Source of the DNA: Lachnospiraceae bacterium | Lineage (GTDB): Bacteria; Bacillota; Clostridia; Lachnospirales; Lachnospiraceae | Direction of reading: 5' to 3' | DNA length: 64,000 bases | Assembly (NCBI GenBank): GCA_900766925.1 | Contig: CAAFXG010000024.1 | Location: 14,351-78,350 of the forward strand | In this document: positions 25,832 through 35,295 of the stretch, in pieces | Position numbering within the stretch: position 1 is the first letter of the stretch | How the letters are laid out: every line of letters begins with the position of its first letter | Made by a program: the position numbers and the translations under genes | The notes under the pieces: model-generated | Database searches by the model: none | Seen by the model: only the letters and a program-made list of their open reading frames with translations | Told to the model about the DNA's origin: nothing

Positions 25832-28597
25832 TTACATATTCTCTTCAACATAATTTTCAAATTCTTCCATTGTCATCAGAACCTTTCTTGGCTTGGTTCC
25901 CTCTTCAGGTCCGACAACGCCGGCATCAGACAACTGATCCATGATTCTTGCCGCACGGTTAAATCCAATCTTGTATACCCTCTGAAGCATACCAATAGAG
26001 GCCTTTTCCTTGCTGATTATAAATTTACCCGCATCCACAAAATATTCATCAACATCAGAATCAGATCCACCACCGGACTGTGCTGCTCCCCCCGACGAAC
26101 TCGAATTATCTATTTCCTGAGTTATTTTCTCGTCTACGGCTGCCTCTCCATTTTGCTCCTTTAAGAAATCGACAACGGACACAATTTCATCATCCGTGAG
26201 AAACGCACCCTGAACTCTTACCGGTTTAGGATATCCTGTAGGATAAAACAGCATATCTCCCTTACCAAGAAGCTTTTCAGCTCCAACCATATCAAGTATG
26301 GTACGTGAATCCACACCGGATGAAACCGTCATTGCTATACGCGATGGTACATTTGCCTTAATAAGTCCTGTAATTACATCCACCGAAGGTCTCTGTGTGG
26401 CAATTATAAGGTGAATTCCCGCAGCTCTCGCAAGCTGTGAAAGACGAACTATTGCATCCTCAACCTCACCATGTGCAACCATCATTAAATCTGCAAGCTC
26501 ATCAACAATAATTACAATCTGAGGCAGCTTCTTCATCTCTTCATCACCATTTTCTTCCTCATTTACCTTTTCAACCTTCTCGTTATAGCCCTGAAGGTTT
26601 CTTACGTTATACTGAGCAAAGAGCTGGTATCTGTTAGTCATTTCCATAACAGCCCAGTTAAGTGCACCTGCCGCCTTCTTAGGATCGGTTACAACAGGAA
26701 TAAGCATATGAGGAATTCCGTTATACACACTAAGCTCAACCTGTTTTGGGTCTATCATAATAAGCTTAACATCATTAGGATTAGCCTTGTACAGGATACT
26801 CATAATAAGCGTATTAATACATACTGATTTACCTGAACCCGTGGCACCCGCCACAAGTAAATGAGGCATCTTGGCGATATCAGCCACGATTACCTGACCA
26901 CTTATATCTTTACCGACTGCAAACGCCAATCTGGAAGGAAACTTTTTAAAATTCTCAGACTCAAGCAAATCTCTGAAAAATACAGGCTGGCTCTCCTTAT
27001 TAGGCACCTCTATACCTATTGCGGCCTTACCCGGAATAGGGGCTTCAATCCTTATATCTGCAGCTGCAAGATTAAGCTTTATATCATCCGCCAGATTAAC
27101 AATCTTACTTACCTTTACCCCCTGTTCAGGCAAAAGTTCATATCTGGTAACAGAAGGTCCCTGACTATAATCTGAAATTGTAACATTGACGCCAAAGCTT
27201 TCTAATGTGCTCTTAAGCTTAATGGCGGTCTCCCTAACGGACGCATCATTTCCCGCACCACCCTTTCCTTTGCCCGTTCTAAGCAAATCAATTGGTGGAA
27301 ACTTATATTCCTTAATCACAACATCCTTTTCTATCTGTCCATTAACCACTTGATTAGCAGCGGTTGTAGCTGTCTTTGTAATATTTGTAGTATTACCCTG
27401 GCTTATAGGTGTTCTTGATGAATTACCCGGTCTTACATATTCCTGACCTACAACTCTTGTTGCCGGTGCAATATTAGCAGGCTGTGACTCCTTTGTTGTC
27501 TGTGCTACTGTCGTTGTTGCCGAAACAGCATTAATGCTCCTTGCTACTGCATCACGTTCCGCCTGCATCTCTAAAGTTGTTTCCTTTGTCTTTTTGCGTT
27601 GTCTTTTGACAGATGCCTGTTCTACTGCACCATTTTCAGCATAAATATCATCTGTGAATGCCGAATCAACAAATGCCGAATCAGTCATTTTGAGAATATC
27701 AGCATCTATGCTTGGAATATCATCAAACAAATCAGACTTGTTAATCTTCTCATTATATTCAGGTTTATTAAAGAAATCCTCAGCAACAGGCTTGAGCTCA
27801 TGGACTTCTTCCTCGTTAACAGTCTTATTCTTAGTCTTCTTGGCCTTCTTTTTTTTACCTTCAGGCTCTAAAACCTTAATGCTGTTTAATACATCACGAT
27901 TTTTGTTTTTCTGAGACTTCCTGTTATATGGAATGTCATCATAATCATCATCCTCATCATCATAATCAACATCCTCTGCAAGCTTTGCAAAAAATTTCCT
28001 GATACCGGCAATTAAAGATACATCCATTACTATTATTATTCCGATGATAGCCAGTAATGCAGTCACAATAATACAACCCGTAAGTCCAATTAATTTGTAC
28101 AAAAGCACAAGGATTCCACCTAAAAGTACTCCTCCACCCCTTTTATCGTTGGCTCCAATTGTATATAACGACTTGGCTGTTGCATCGGATGCACCATAAA
28201 CAAGCTGACATATAAAGGCAATTACAACAAGGAAGATGCCGACGCACAGAACCCTTTTGACCAAATCCTTTCTTGCACCATTTGAAAGAAGAAAGGCGGC
28301 AGAAAGAAACAAATATATAGGAATAATATACGAAATAGTTCCAAACAGGCCAAAAATGATTTTGGATATGAAATCTCCAATCACTCCGCACCAACCAAAG
28401 CTACTGCACAACAAAAAAATCGCAACCGCAAGATAGATAAAAACATATATCTCCTTTTGTCTCGCATCATTTGACTTAGCCTTTGCCGAAGCAGTTCTAC
28501 CGTTTGTTGATTTATTCTTAGAATATGTACTGTTTTTACCACCTGAAGGATTGCTTTTTGCGTTACTTCTCCCCGCGGAATTATTAGCAGCTGCCAT
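25832..28597 (-). CDS. ftsK: DNA translocase FtsK/SpoIIIE
   Basis: Pumps chromosomal DNA through the division or sporulation septum. About 50 low-complexity residues are followed by four transmembrane segments (roughly 55-205) and a long acidic/basic linker. The motor domain has Walker A GATGSGKSV near residue 585 and Walker B IVIIVDELADLMM near 699. The C-terminal gamma winged helix (GMLQRVYKIGFNRAARIMDQL) recognises polar DNA motifs. ATG 28597 has AAGGAG 9 nt upstream; the longer frame lacks one. 921 residues. The tepA gene next door repeats the Bacillus spoIIIE-tepA neighbourhood. Confidence 0.96.
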   Translation of the reverse strand: MAAANNSAGRSNAKSNPSGGKNSTYSKNKSTNGRTASAKAKSNDARQKEIYVFIYLAVAIFLLCSSFGWCGVIGDFISKIIFGLFGTISYIIPIYLFLSAAFLLSNGARKDLVKRVLCVGIFLVVIAFICQLVYGASDATAKSLYTIGANDKRGGGVLLGGILVLLYKLIGLTGCIIVTALLAIIGIIIVMDVSLIAGIRKFFAKLAEDVDYDDEDDDYDDIPYNRKSQKNKNRDVLNSIKVLEPEGKKKKAKKTKNKTVNEEEVHELKPVAEDFFNKPEYNEKINKSDLFDDIPSIDADILKMTDSAFVDSAFTDDIYAENGAVEQASVKRQRKKTKETTLEMQAERDAVARSINAVSATTTVAQTTKESQPANIAPATRVVGQEYVRPGNSSRTPISQGNTTNITKTATTAANQVVNGQIEKDVVIKEYKFPPIDLLRTGKGKGGAGNDASVRETAIKLKSTLESFGVNVTISDYSQGPSVTRYELLPEQGVKVSKIVNLADDIKLNLAAADIRIEAPIPGKAAIGIEVPNKESQPVFFRDLLESENFKKFPSRLAFAVGKDISGQVIVADIAKMPHLLVAGATGSGKSVCINTLIMSILYKANPNDVKLIMIDPKQVELSVYNGIPHMLIPVVTDPKKAAGALNWAVMEMTNRYQLFAQYNVRNLQGYNEKVEKVNEEENGDEEMKKLPQIVIIVDELADLMMVAHGEVEDAIVRLSQLARAAGIHLIIATQRPSVDVITGLIKANVPSRIAMTVSSGVDSRTILDMVGAEKLLGKGDMLFYPTGYPKPVRVQGAFLTDDEIVSVVDFLKEQNGEAAVDEKITQEIDNSSSSGGAAQSGGGSDSDVDEYFVDAGKFIISKEKASIGMLQRVYKIGFNRAARIMDQLSDAGVVGPEEGTKPRKVLMTMEEFENYVEENM

Positions 28598-28672
28598 ATA
28601 TTTTCTCTCCTTATCTACAGTTTTCAAGGGAAGAAAGTCGATTAATACCACATTTCTTCACCTTGAAAAAAT

Positions 28673-28681
28673 ATTATATCA
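28673..28681 (-). promoter_or_regulatory. Extended -10 promoter candidate of ftsK
   Basis: Minus-strand TGATATAAT with a consensus TATAAT and the TGn extension, about 75 nt before the ftsK ATG; no good -35. Confidence 0.4.
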
Positions 28682-28704
28682 CAATTCGCATTTCATTTTA
28701 TATA

Positions 28705-29445
28705 CTAATACTCATACGAAGCTATTTTACTATTTTTCTTAGAATTTATCAAGTCGTATAAGCAATTCAATGCAGTATGAATTCCCCCGATTCTGTCTAT
28801 TATTCCACATTCCACAGCCTGTTTTCCAATCAGTACAGAGCCAATATCCTTTGTAAGCTCCTTTGTATTGAACATAATACCGCGAAGCTCTTCTTCCTTT
28901 ATTGAGCTGTGGTTAGCTGTAAATTCAATGATTCTGTCCTGCATCCTTTCTATATACTCATAGTTTTGTCGTACACCGAGAATTGTCCCGTTCATTCGTA
29001 TTGGATGAACAACCATGGTGGCTGATGGCACAATAAATGTCACATCTCCTGACACCGCAAGGGGTACGCCAATAGAATGTCCTCCGCCAAGAACAAGACA
29101 CACCTTCGGCTTGCTAAGCGAGGCAATCATCTCCGCAATAGCAAGACCCGCTTCCACATCTCCACCAACCGTATTTAACAGAACCATCACTCCGTCAACA
29201 TCCTCACTATCCTCAACAGCGGCTAACTGCGGCAAAATATGCTCATATTTACTGGTTTTAGATGTATTACCCAGACACTCATGTCCCTCAATCTCACCAA
29301 TTATATTAAGAAGATGTATTTTATGATGAAAACGATTACTTTGTAGTGTAATCTGTCCGTAATCCTTTATGAGACTACCTATTATCTCTTCATTTTCCAA
29401 TCTGCCCTTATTTTGCCCAACGGCTTTACTATCCATATTTTCCAT
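28705..29445 (-). CDS. tepA: ClpP-fold serine protease, TepA-like
   Basis: ClpP/crotonase-fold protein. The nucleophile is probably Ser124 in GGGHSIGVPLA and the histidine His147 in VVHPIR; LLNTVGGDVEAG near 89-100 matches the ClpP oxyanion strand. Its longer N-terminus and lack of a ClpP propeptide separate it from true ClpP, and the link to ftsK/spoIIIE matches Bacillus TepA (YmfB), reported to help protein translocation and spore development. ATG 29445 has GGAG 6 nt upstream; the longer frame starts with TTG and has no ribosome site. 246 residues. Confidence 0.82.
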   Translation of the reverse strand: MENMDSKAVGQNKGRLENEEIIGSLIKDYGQITLQSNRFHHKIHLLNIIGEIEGHECLGNTSKTSKYEHILPQLAAVEDSEDVDGVMVLLNTVGGDVEAGLAIAEMIASLSKPKVCLVLGGGHSIGVPLAVSGDVTFIVPSATMVVHPIRMNGTILGVRQNYEYIERMQDRIIEFTANHSSIKEEELRGIMFNTKELTKDIGSVLIGKQAVECGIIDRIGGIHTALNCLYDLINSKKNSKIASYEY

Positions 29446-29748
29446 AAATATCTCCAATATATTTTGATTTTATGAAGTAGTATTCTCAAAATGAAAAGCT
29501 AATATACATGAATTAATAATTACAATATATATGCAGAAAAGTATAACAGAAAGAAGAGGTTCCGCCTACCACCCAATTAAATGCGAAGTAAACGAAACCT
29601 CTTCCTCCATATTATATGAAACACCCCATATGAACTACCATGATCGCTCAAATAATTCATTGAATTTATGATATCATCAAAATAATCATCTGAATAGCTA
29701 CCAGGGGTTACCTTTTTGTTGGTTTTGCATAAAAATATATATTTATTT
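29446..29748. other. 303-nt gap between tepA and cellobiose phosphorylase
   Basis: Contains the terminator at 29553-29604 and, on the tepA side, AT-rich DNA that probably holds the tepA promoter, though no convincing -35/-10 pair was found. The part next to the phosphorylase stop has an open minus-strand frame but no start or ribosome site, so no gene is called. Confidence 0.5.
29553..29604 (-). terminator. Terminator of the cellobiose phosphorylase gene
   Basis: Stem of 12 bp with one mismatch (arms 29593-29604 and 29553-29564, core GAAGAGGTT), followed on minus by TTTCTGTTATACTTTT. It sits about 145 nt past the stop. Confidence 0.75.
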
Positions 29749-32151
29749 CTACATATTTAACACAATTTCATTTGTCTCTTCCAACATATCGGCCGGTACA
29801 TAATTGCTTTCAAGAGCCTTGCCATTTAAAGTCATGCTCTTATATCCACTCTCTGCACCATCCGGATTATTAACTGTGATATGGAGCTTCTTTCCTCTGA
29901 AGTCCTTATTAATCTCAAACTCTTTCCAGTCAGACGGAATAGAAGGTGCAATCTTAAGTCCATTCAAATCAGGACGCATTCCCAAAATACCCTCAACGCA
30001 ACCAACCATAACTGTTGAAGCTGTACCTGTAAGCCAGTGTACATGTGAACGTCCCTCAAACGGACTCTCTGAGCTCTCTGTAAACTGTCCATGACAATAT
30101 GGCTCAAGCTTACGAATCTCAGCCTTATCATTCATTGTGGCCGGTGAGCTGTTTGTAAAGTACTCAAATGCTCTGTTACCATGTCCCATAAGTGATTCTG
30201 CAAGGATTATCCAACCCTGTGGCTGCGAGAAGATACCTCCGTTCTCCTTTGTAGACGGATTAAAGAGTAACATCAAAGCGCCCTCGAAGGCATGGTCTAC
30301 ATATGAAGGTGCCATAAGTCTTACACCATATGGTGTGCTTAATTCTCTGTGGACTGATTCAAGTGCAGCCTCTGCCTGCTCCGTAGAAGCAAGACCACTG
30401 ATAACCGACCAAGACTGCGGATTAAGCCACATGCTACCCTCAGGATCATTCTTAGAACCGATAATCTGATTATTTTCTGTATATCCTCTTATATATCTGT
30501 CATCCTCCCAGCACTTCTCCTGGATAGTATTTCCAAGCTCATTCTGAACCTTATCAAGATATGCAATATACTCAGTATCATTAGCCCTCTCAGCAAATCC
30601 ACGAAGAATAGTCATTGCATAGTAAAGCTGCATTGCAACAAATGAAGACTCACCCTTCTTACCAAGTCTTAAGCAGTCATTCCAGTCTGCATGAAGACCT
30701 GCAGGCATATTGTGTAAACCGAGTCTGTTCATTGAGAAATCAATAGCCTTCTTCAAATGCTCGTATACAGTATCCTCTCCACCATTTGCATAAAGAATCA
30801 CTTCATCAAGGAAATCAACATTGCCCGACTCGGCAATATACTTATATACAGTTGGGAATAACCACAATGCATCATCAGCACGGTAAGCAGGATGTCCTGT
30901 CATCTTTACCCATTCAGGGTCATCAGGCGTACCCGAATTACCCGGAACAAAATCAAATACAACAAGTGGCAAACCACCACCATTATTAACCTGAGCTGAA
31001 ATCATGAAGCGAATCTGCTCCAGCGCCATCTCCGGCTCAAGATGTATAACACCCTGAATATCCTGAACAGTGTCTCTGTAGCCGTAACCGTTTCTCTGTC
31101 CACAGTAGGTAAATGAAGCTGCTCTTGACCAGATAAATGTCATAAAGCACTGATATGCATTCCATGTGTTAATCATTGCATTAAATGTCTCACTAGGAGT
31201 CTTAACCTGGAAATGATTAAGTCTTGCATGCCATTTTGTTATAAGCTCATCAAGTTCCTCAGCAGTCTTTGCAGAAACATCAGCATATGATTCCATAATT
31301 GCATCCATCTCTTCGTCTGACTTCATGCCAAGTACAAATGCAATTTCCTTGCTCTCACCAGGTGCAAGAGTAACCTTTGTTTCAAGTGCACCACACGCAT
31401 TGGTGTTGTAGTTTAACGCATTACCAAGATCACCATTCTCAATTGTTACAGGATTGCCATAGCCATGATATCTTCCAAGGAAGGCTTCCTTATCACCGCA
31501 ATAGCTTGTTACATCCGCACCTGCCAATCCAAAATATCTGTTATTGGCTACACTACCGTTAATTGCAGCTCCCTTATTTACATTCTCATTGATAGTCTGC
31601 TTAATTCTGTTGCCCTGAAAATATGTTCTTGTAATAAACAATGTATACTGAAGGTTTACCTGATCCTGCTCATAATTGTTATCATTTGTAAACTCTGCAT
31701 AACCGTATAAAGAAAGATTTCTAGGCTTATCAGAATTATTTGTTACCTTTAACTTCCAGACCTCATGTGTTTTGTCCAGTGGTACATAATAAAGTGCTTC
31801 TGAATCAATTCCTGTGTAAGAAGCCTTAATGTTAGTATATCCTGTACCATGTTGACATTCACTTTTGTATACTGAAAGATCTTTACCAACAGGCTGCCAT
31901 GAAGCTGACCAGTAATCCTTCGAATCATTATCACGAATATAGATATAACGACCCGGCTGATCAAAATTATTGAATACATATCTTAAAATTCTTCCATTGG
32001 CGCCAGACTTAACAAAGCTGTAGCCCCCGGCATTGTTGGAAATGATTGCACCATAAGCCGGTGAACCAAGGTAGTTTGCCCAAGGAGCCGGTGTATCCGG
32101 TCTGTTAATCACATACTCCTTTTTGGCTTCATCAAAATAACCATACTGCAT
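29749..32151 (-). CDS. Cellobiose phosphorylase (GH94)
   Basis: Splits cellobiose with phosphate to glucose 1-phosphate and glucose, saving ATP in cellulose users. 800 residues, no signal peptide, so cytoplasmic. The N-terminal beta-sandwich (MQYGYFDEAKKEYVI, TPAPWANYLG) leads to the (alpha/alpha)6 barrel. The catalytic aspartate is in HADWNDCLRLG, about residue 480, and QNGGLPLV-type phosphate-site residues occur earlier as NNGGGLPLVVFDF. N-terminus and length favour cellobiose over cellodextrin or chitobiose phosphorylase. It has its own promoter and terminator, and no transporter is adjacent. Confidence 0.92.
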   Translation of the reverse strand: MQYGYFDEAKKEYVINRPDTPAPWANYLGSPAYGAIISNNAGGYSFVKSGANGRILRYVFNNFDQPGRYIYIRDNDSKDYWSASWQPVGKDLSVYKSECQHGTGYTNIKASYTGIDSEALYYVPLDKTHEVWKLKVTNNSDKPRNLSLYGYAEFTNDNNYEQDQVNLQYTLFITRTYFQGNRIKQTINENVNKGAAINGSVANNRYFGLAGADVTSYCGDKEAFLGRYHGYGNPVTIENGDLGNALNYNTNACGALETKVTLAPGESKEIAFVLGMKSDEEMDAIMESYADVSAKTAEELDELITKWHARLNHFQVKTPSETFNAMINTWNAYQCFMTFIWSRAASFTYCGQRNGYGYRDTVQDIQGVIHLEPEMALEQIRFMISAQVNNGGGLPLVVFDFVPGNSGTPDDPEWVKMTGHPAYRADDALWLFPTVYKYIAESGNVDFLDEVILYANGGEDTVYEHLKKAIDFSMNRLGLHNMPAGLHADWNDCLRLGKKGESSFVAMQLYYAMTILRGFAERANDTEYIAYLDKVQNELGNTIQEKCWEDDRYIRGYTENNQIIGSKNDPEGSMWLNPQSWSVISGLASTEQAEAALESVHRELSTPYGVRLMAPSYVDHAFEGALMLLFNPSTKENGGIFSQPQGWIILAESLMGHGNRAFEYFTNSSPATMNDKAEIRKLEPYCHGQFTESSESPFEGRSHVHWLTGTASTVMVGCVEGILGMRPDLNGLKIAPSIPSDWKEFEINKDFRGKKLHITVNNPDGAESGYKSMTLNGKALESNYVPADMLEETNEIVLNM

Positions 32152-32176
32152 GTCGCGTACCTCTCATTCTTAAATA

Positions 32177-32205
32177 TTTATATATTTGACGGCAATGAAT
32201 GTTAA
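32177..32205 (-). promoter_or_regulatory. Promoter of the cellobiose phosphorylase gene
   Basis: Minus-strand TTAACA (32200-32205) and TATAAA (32177-32182), 17 nt apart, about 25 nt before the ATG. AGAGG is the ribosome site. Confidence 0.55.
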
Positions 32206-32262
32206 TTTACATAACCAGCCTATCACATTCTTAATTACATTAAAGATTATATATCAAAAAAC

Positions 32263-32302
32263 ATCGGGAAAATACATAACAAACTGCACATATTTACCCG
32301 AT
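32263..32302 (-). terminator. Terminator of pnp
   Basis: 12-bp stem with one mismatch (arm ATCGGGTAAATA) followed on minus by GTTTTTTG, about 50 nt past the pnp stop. Confidence 0.8.
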
Positions 32303-32352
32303 ATTTTTGTTTTGACATATGAAGCAATTAAAATTCAGCTTCTGTGTTGTGA

Positions 32353-34437
32353 CTATTCAGCATCCTTAAGACTAAGGCTTATCTTGCCCATTCTGTCAAC
32401 CTCAAGAACCTTTACCTTAACCTCATCACCAATATTGACAACATCCTCAACCTTCTCAACCCTGTGATCTGCAAGCTTTGAAATGTGAATCAATCCATCC
32501 TTATTAGGTGAAAGCTCAACAAAGGCACCAAAGTTCATTATGCGGACAACCTTACCCTCGTATGTCTTACCTACTTCAATCGGATCTACAATTGAGCGGA
32601 TTGTCTTGAGTGCCTTATCCATTCCTGCCTGTTCAACACCACAGATAAATACATTTCCGTCATCATCAATATCTATCTTAACACCTGTTTCATCTATAAT
32701 CGCGTTGATTGTCTTACCTCTCTGACCAATAATCTCTCCAATCTTCTCAGGATCAACCTTAGTCTGGATAATCTTAGGTGCAAATTCACCAACATGATCT
32801 CTTGGAGCAGCAATTGCAGGCTTCATGCATGTATCCATAATAAACATTCTTGCCTCACGACATCTTGCAATAGCTCCCTCAACAATAGGTCTTGTCAAGC
32901 CGTGAATTTTAATATCCATCTGAATTGCTGTAATACCCTTAGTAGTACCTGTTACCTTAAAGTCCATATCTCCAAAGAAATCCTCAAGGCCCTGTATATC
33001 TGTAAGAAGGATAAAATCATCATCCGTATCACCTGTAACAAGTCCACATGAAATACCTGCTACCATTGCCTTAAGTGGTACACCGGCAGCCATAAGTGCC
33101 ATACATGACGAACATGTTGAACCCATCGATGTTGAGCCGTTAGACTCAAATGTCTCTGATACCGAACGAATTGCATATGGGAACTCCTCCTCTGATGGAA
33201 GAACAGGAATCAGAGCTCTTTCTGCAAGGGCACCATGACCAATTTCACGACGTCCTGGTCCTCTTGAAGGCTTTGTCTCACCTACAGAGTATGAAGGGAA
33301 GTTGTAGTGATGCATATATCTCTTAGTTGTAGCATTCTCATCAAGTCCATCAAGCTTCTGAGCCTCAGATAATGGTGCAAGTGTTACAACGTTACAAATC
33401 TGAGTCTGTCCTCTTGTGAACATTGCAGAACCATGAACTCTAGGAATAATGTCCACCTCTGCAGCAAGTGGTCTGATCTGTGTAATCTCACGTCCATCAG
33501 GTCTCTTGTGATCCTTAAGAATCATCTTACGAACGGTCTTCTTCTGATACTGATAAATTGCTTCGCCCAGAACAGAAAGCCACTCTTCATTATCTGCAAA
33601 TGCTTCCTCAAGTCTCTCTGTTATCTGGCGTATATTCTCTTCTCTTACCTGCTTCTCATCTGTAAATACTGCAGTCTCCATCTCAGCAGGAGGAACGATT
33701 TCCTTAATTGCTTCAAAAAGCTCCTCAGGAATCGCACAGCTTGTATATGCGTGCTTTGGCTTACCACATTCAGCAACAATTGTATCAATAAATGCAATTA
33801 CCTTCTGGTTAAGCTCATGAGCAGCATAAATAGCCTCAATCATCTTATCCTCAGGAATCTCATTAGCACCTGCCTCAATCATAATAACCTTATCCCTTGT
33901 TGAAGCAACTGTAAGCTTAAGATCCGAAATTAAATTCTGAGCAGAGTTCGGATTGAAAACAAACTCACCATTAATCATGCCAACCTGTGTTGTTGCACAA
34001 GGTCCGTCAAAAGGAATATCTGATATAGCTGTTGCTATTGCAGAACCAAGCATTGCAGTAAGCTCAGGTGAACACTCAGGATCAACAGACATTACCATAT
34101 TATTAAGTGTTACATCATTACGATAATCCTTAGGGAAAAGAGGTCTCATCGGTCTGTCAATAACTCTTGATGTAAGAATCGCATTCTCACTTGCCTTTCC
34201 CTCTCTCTTATTAAAACCGCCGGGAATCTTACCAACTGCATACATCTTCTCCTCATATTCTACTGAAAGAGGGAAGAAATCTATACCATCTCGCGGCTTA
34301 TCTGATGCTGTGGCTGTAGATAAAACTACTGTGTCTCCGTAGTGCATTAATGCTGCACCGTTTGCCTGCTTTGCAACTCTGCCAACATCAACGCGAAGAG
34401 TTCTACCTGCAAGCTCCATTTCAAACTTCTTGAACAT
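32353..34437 (-). CDS. pnp: Polyribonucleotide nucleotidyltransferase
   Basis: Phosphorolytic 3'-5' exoribonuclease. Two RNase PH domains, FTRGQTQ near residue 346 with the second-core signature, a KH domain with IGQRGKTINAI near 568-578, and a C-terminal S1 domain (GKVVRIMNFGAFVELSPNKDGLIHIS). 694 residues, full length. It has its own promoter and an unusually long, almost fully paired leader that may serve autoregulation. In many bacteria pnp follows rpsO; here rpsO is 25 kb away. Confidence 0.98.
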   Translation of the reverse strand: MFKKFEMELAGRTLRVDVGRVAKQANGAALMHYGDTVVLSTATASDKPRDGIDFFPLSVEYEEKMYAVGKIPGGFNKREGKASENAILTSRVIDRPMRPLFPKDYRNDVTLNNMVMSVDPECSPELTAMLGSAIATAISDIPFDGPCATTQVGMINGEFVFNPNSAQNLISDLKLTVASTRDKVIMIEAGANEIPEDKMIEAIYAAHELNQKVIAFIDTIVAECGKPKHAYTSCAIPEELFEAIKEIVPPAEMETAVFTDEKQVREENIRQITERLEEAFADNEEWLSVLGEAIYQYQKKTVRKMILKDHKRPDGREITQIRPLAAEVDIIPRVHGSAMFTRGQTQICNVVTLAPLSEAQKLDGLDENATTKRYMHHYNFPSYSVGETKPSRGPGRREIGHGALAERALIPVLPSEEEFPYAIRSVSETFESNGSTSMGSTCSSCMALMAAGVPLKAMVAGISCGLVTGDTDDDFILLTDIQGLEDFFGDMDFKVTGTTKGITAIQMDIKIHGLTRPIVEGAIARCREARMFIMDTCMKPAIAAPRDHVGEFAPKIIQTKVDPEKIGEIIGQRGKTINAIIDETGVKIDIDDDGNVFICGVEQAGMDKALKTIRSIVDPIEVGKTYEGKVVRIMNFGAFVELSPNKDGLIHISKLADHRVEKVEDVVNIGDEVKVKVLEVDRMGKISLSLKDAE

Positions 34438-34466
34438 ATTCTATATCTCCTTAATATATTATTCTC

Positions 34467-34546
34467 TTGTATAAGACTCCGAAACGACTGAAAAATGCAC
34501 TTTCCCAAATACACTTTTCAGTAGTCTCGGTACTGTCTTTATACAA
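34467..34546 (-). promoter_or_regulatory. Long double-stranded leader of pnp mRNA
   Basis: The 80-nt segment folds back on itself: an outer stem of 11-12 bp (34535-34546 with 34467-34477, one bulge) and an inner stem of about 19 bp (34512-34530 with 34479-34497). Two imperfect pairs of the inner stem are G-U only in the minus-strand RNA, which supports selection on the transcript. It begins at about the predicted start site and ends just before the AAGGAG site, a layout like the RNase III-cleaved pnp leader of enteric bacteria. Confidence 0.7.
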
Positions 34547-34554
34547 TCTTGCTC

Positions 34555-34583
34555 ATTATATCATTATTTTACATTGGCATCAA
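34555..34583 (-). promoter_or_regulatory. Sigma-A promoter of pnp
   Basis: Minus-strand TTGATG (34578-34583), 17-nt spacer, consensus TATAAT (34555-34560). The start site is expected near 34548, where the leader hairpin begins. Confidence 0.75.
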
Positions 34584-34612
34584 GTACCTAATCCTTCAAG
34601 TTTTATTTTATT

Positions 34613-34689
34613 AAAATACAAGGCTGTAGCATTTGCAGTAAACAGAGAATAAAACCCTGTTTATCACAAATGCTACAGCCTTGTATTTT
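34613..34689 (-). terminator. Terminator of the pilus locus, long perfect hairpin
   Basis: Two 23-nt perfectly complementary arms (34667-34689 and 34613-34635; core ACAAGGCTGTAGC) around a 31-nt loop that can itself pair weakly. On minus the second arm ends TTTT. It lies 38 nt past the major pilin stop and insulates pnp. Confidence 0.75.
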
Positions 34690-34726
34690 AAACTTTCAGA
34701 TAAGATTAGCTGCCAACAATATGCTA

Positions 34727-35194
34727 TTAATCTAAAACTTTATGTATTTTTACACCTGACGGAGCTGCGTAACTGCTTACTTCACCCCAAGCACCATCCT
34801 TTAATTCCATTGCTGTCTTACCGGTTTCCTTGTAATAAACATATGTGATAGTATAATTAGCATGGTCAGTTGTCGAATCAACATCAGTGGTCTCTGCACA
34901 TCCAACATATAACTTCTCACAAACAGAAGCCACATCAGCGGTTGTAAGAATATCATCCTTGTAAGATGTTATTGTTGAAGCTTTAGCACCCTTTGCATAT
35001 GCAGAAGACATATCAGCCTGTGCAGCAGTTAAACAAGACTTAGCATTAAGTACTGTCTGCTGTCCCTTGGCCTTGTCAATATAGCCAAGCAATGCAGGTA
35101 CAAGAATAGCTGCAAGAATACCTAAAATTACAATTACTACAATCAACTCAACAAGAGTAAAACCCTTGTTATTATCCTTTTCAAATTTCTTCAT
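34727..35194 (-). CDS. pilA: Major type IV pilin candidate
   Basis: 155-residue prepilin. An 11-residue basic leader ends in Gly; cleavage before Phe in KG|FTLVELIVVIVILGILA, with Glu5 for subunit assembly. The hydrophobic alpha1 helix runs to about residue 35, followed by a small globular head with three cysteines. It is the last gene of the pilus locus, has its own promoter and the strongest ribosome site there (AAGGAGG), as expected for the abundant subunit. ATG 35194 is chosen because the earlier in-frame start lies upstream of the ribosome site. The major-subunit role is inferred from position, size and promoter. Confidence 0.88.
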   Translation of the reverse strand: MKKFEKDNNKGFTLVELIVVIVILGILAAILVPALLGYIDKAKGQQTVLNAKSCLTAAQADMSSAYAKGAKASTITSYKDDILTTADVASVCEKLYVGCAETTDVDSTTDHANYTITYVYYKETGKTAMELKDGAWGEVSSYAAPSGVKIHKVLD

Positions 35195-35220
35195 AATAAT
35201 ATCCTCCTTGTGTAATAAAA

Positions 35221-35264
35221 AAGCTATTGTTATTGTATCAAAATTGTTCAGTAATAACAAGCTT
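35221..35264 (-). promoter_or_regulatory. Private promoter of the major pilin, bracketed by an inverted repeat
   Basis: On minus, TTGTTA (35255-35260), a 17-nt spacer, and extended -10 TGATACAAT (TACAAT at 35232-35237). Arms AAGCTTGTTATT and AATAACAATAGCTT, complementary apart from a 2-nt bulge, flank the promoter and end in TTTTTT. They may form an operator, or a terminator for transcripts coming from pilT. Confidence 0.6.
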
Positions 35265-35295
35265 ATTTTGAATGTAATTTAAATCTGAAAATATA

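Noticed and set aside
29605..29748. Open minus-strand frame of about 50 codons after cellobiose phosphorylase (includes NSMNYLSDHGSSYG)
   Set aside because: No start codon with a ribosome site, it runs through a terminator, and no similarity is recognised. It could be a decayed gene, but nothing proves that.
34613..34689. Long inverted repeat as an insertion-sequence end
   Set aside because: No transposase, target duplication or second copy is in the window; position after pilA fits a terminator.
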